Shown: one piece after another, positions 13,081-13,939 of the stretch
Position numbering within the stretch: the first letter of the stretch is position 1
Layout: the number at the start of each line of letters is the position of its first letter
Source: an uncultured Lacibacter sp.
GTDB taxonomy: Bacteria; Bacteroidota; Bacteroidia; Chitinophagales; Chitinophagaceae
Assembly: GCF_946479605.1 (NCBI RefSeq)
Contig: NZ_CAMLGT010000079.1
Coordinates: 1 to 13,939 of the forward strand
Reading direction: 5' to 3'
Length of the DNA stretch: 13,939 nucleotides
Notes under the pieces: model-generated
Told to the model about the DNA's origin: nothing
The model's input: the letters and a program-made list of their open reading frames with translations, nothing else
The model's database searches: none
Translations under genes and position numbers: made by a program

Positions 13081-13939
13081 TTTTACAGCTGAACAGGTTC
13101 GTGCCTGGGATGCCTTTACGATTGCACAGGAACCTATCGCTTCTATTGATCTGATGGAACGTGCTGCAACTGCCTGCACCGATTGGCTGTTGCAAAACAA
13201 ATGCACGCAAAAAAAGATCGCCATCTTTTGTGGCAAAGGAAACAATGGTGGCGATGGACTGGCCATTGCTAGACAACTGTTGCAGCAAGACATTGCTGTA
13301 TCGGTCTATATTCTTGAAACAGGAAAAATGGGGAGTGAAGATTTCCAGGTGAATCTTCAACGATTACATCAATACACAACCTCTATCCATTTTCTTCAGT
13401 CAGCTGATTTTTTTCCGGCGTTGGATCAACACACAGTTGTTATTGACGCATTACTTGGTACAGGCATCAACAAACCCGTTGATGGCACCATGAAAGAACT
13501 GCTGCAGCATATGAATCTTTCACCTGCTTCGGTTGTAGCAATTGATCTGCCAAGCGGTATGTATGCCGATAGCAGTTGCAAAGGGCACACCTGTATCAGG
13601 GCCGATCATACACTAAGTTTTCAACTGTATAAAACATGTTTCCTGCTGCCGGAGAATGCAGAGAATTGCGGGATCGTTCATTTACTCAATATCGGTTTAC
13701 ATCCTGCTTATTACGCATCAACTGTTGCAGCACGTCAGTTGATTGACCTTGAAACTGTACGTGCTGTTTATAAAAGACGAAAACCATTTTCCCACAAAGG
13801 CAATTATGGTCATGCACTACTCATGGCAGGCAGTTATGGAAAGATGGGGGCTGCTGTTTTAAGTGCTGAAGCCTGTTTACGGAGTGGAGCAGGATTACTC
13901 ACCGTTCGCAGCCCACGTTGCGGTTATACAGTGCTTCAA
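13073..13939 (+). CDS. nnr: Bifunctional NAD(P)HX epimerase/dehydratase, N-terminal 289 residues (3' part outside window)
   Basis: The enzyme repairs hydrated NADH and NADPH: an epimerase domain interconverts R- and S-NAD(P)HX, and a kinase-like domain dehydrates the S form using ATP or ADP. Residues 1 to about 215 are the YjeF_N epimerase: MKIFTAEQVRAWD, ASIDLMERAA, the nucleotide-binding FCGKGNNGGDGLAIAR (52-67), VIDALLGTGINKPVDG with the likely catalytic Asp125, and VVAIDLPSGM. From about 222 the dehydratase begins, with RRKPFSHKGNYGHALLMAGSYGKMGAAVLSA and GAGLLTV. The frame is open to the window edge. ATG at 13073 is chosen because homologues usually begin with M-K-I directly before the T-A-E-Q-[IV]-R-x-W-D segment; in-frame ATGs at 13043 and 13031 are possible. 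The leader is unusual (direct repeats and an inverted repeat). Only TAATTTTA (near 12921-12928) resembles a -7 box. Confidence 0.95.
   Translation, partial: MKIFTAEQVRAWDAFTIAQEPIASIDLMERAATACTDWLLQNKCTQKKIAIFCGKGNNGGDGLAIARQLLQQDIAVSVYILETGKMGSEDFQVNLQRLHQYTTSIHFLQSADFFPALDQHTVVIDALLGTGINKPVDGTMKELLQHMNLSPASVVAIDLPSGMYADSSCKGHTCIRADHTLSFQLYKTCFLLPENAENCGIVHLLNIGLHPAYYASTVAARQLIDLETVRAVYKRRKPFSHKGNYGHALLMAGSYGKMGAAVLSAEACLRSGAGLLTVRSPRCGYTVLQ

Noticed and set aside
13004..13360. 118-codon frame antisense to the nnr start
   Set aside because: It overlaps a clear NAD(P)HX epimerase gene and the leader repeats and has no recognisable features.

Overview
The window looks like chromosomal DNA of a Bacteroidota bacterium, most likely a Chitinophagaceae-type member (the family is an inference). 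Pointers to the phylum are the Oar-like TonB-dependent receptor with an N-terminal carboxypeptidase-like domain, Bacteroidota-style LptD and OstA-like proteins, an MCE protein with the long C-terminal tail usual in this phylum, A-rich leaders without clear Shine-Dalgarno sequences, and several promoter-like TAnnTTTG boxes. Moderate GC content and dense packing suggest core genome. No insertion sequence, phage gene, CRISPR array or defence gene is visible.

Layout. 1-981 (minus): 5' part of a TonB-dependent receptor gene running off the left edge. 982-1322: non-coding, with a strong minus-strand terminator. 1323-1694 (minus): small secreted fibronectin-III-like protein. 1950-2372 (minus): small predicted outer-membrane beta-barrel protein. 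2659-2732 (minus): tRNA-Arg(TCT) followed by an intrinsic terminator. 2796-4213 (plus): ung and plsC, overlapping by ATGA. 4221-7016 (minus): lptD, convergent with plsC, 7 bp apart. 7104-11113 (plus): N-acetylmuramoyl-L-alanine amidase, MCE/MlaD-family protein, and OstA-like (LptA-type) protein; the last two abut in the same reading frame. 11193-12353 (plus): nhaA. 12396-12857 (plus): small secreted barrel-like protein, then a perfect terminator. 12905-13072: unusual repeated leader. 13073 to the right edge (plus): bifunctional NAD(P)HX repair enzyme nnr.

The middle 8 kb is an envelope-biogenesis neighbourhood: PlsC makes phosphatidic acid, LptD and the OstA-like protein are expected to move LPS to the outer membrane, the MCE protein is expected to move lipid between membranes, and the amidase cleaves peptidoglycan. 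The amidase-MCE-OstA run is divergent from lptD, so the two halves of an LPS export bridge flank one intergenic region of 87 bp.

I do not see a convincing undescribed multi-gene system. The leads most worth a second look are fine-scale: an imperfect direct repeat at exactly 100-bp offset that duplicates the nnr start region with minimal start-stop ORFs in the upstream copy; an mRNA-5'-end hairpin predicted for mlaD; the zero-spacing, same-frame mlaD/ostA junction with a non-ATG start; a cysteine pair in LptD that seems to keep only one of the disulfides known from E. coli; and a lysine-rich insertion between the zinc-binding motifs of the amidase.
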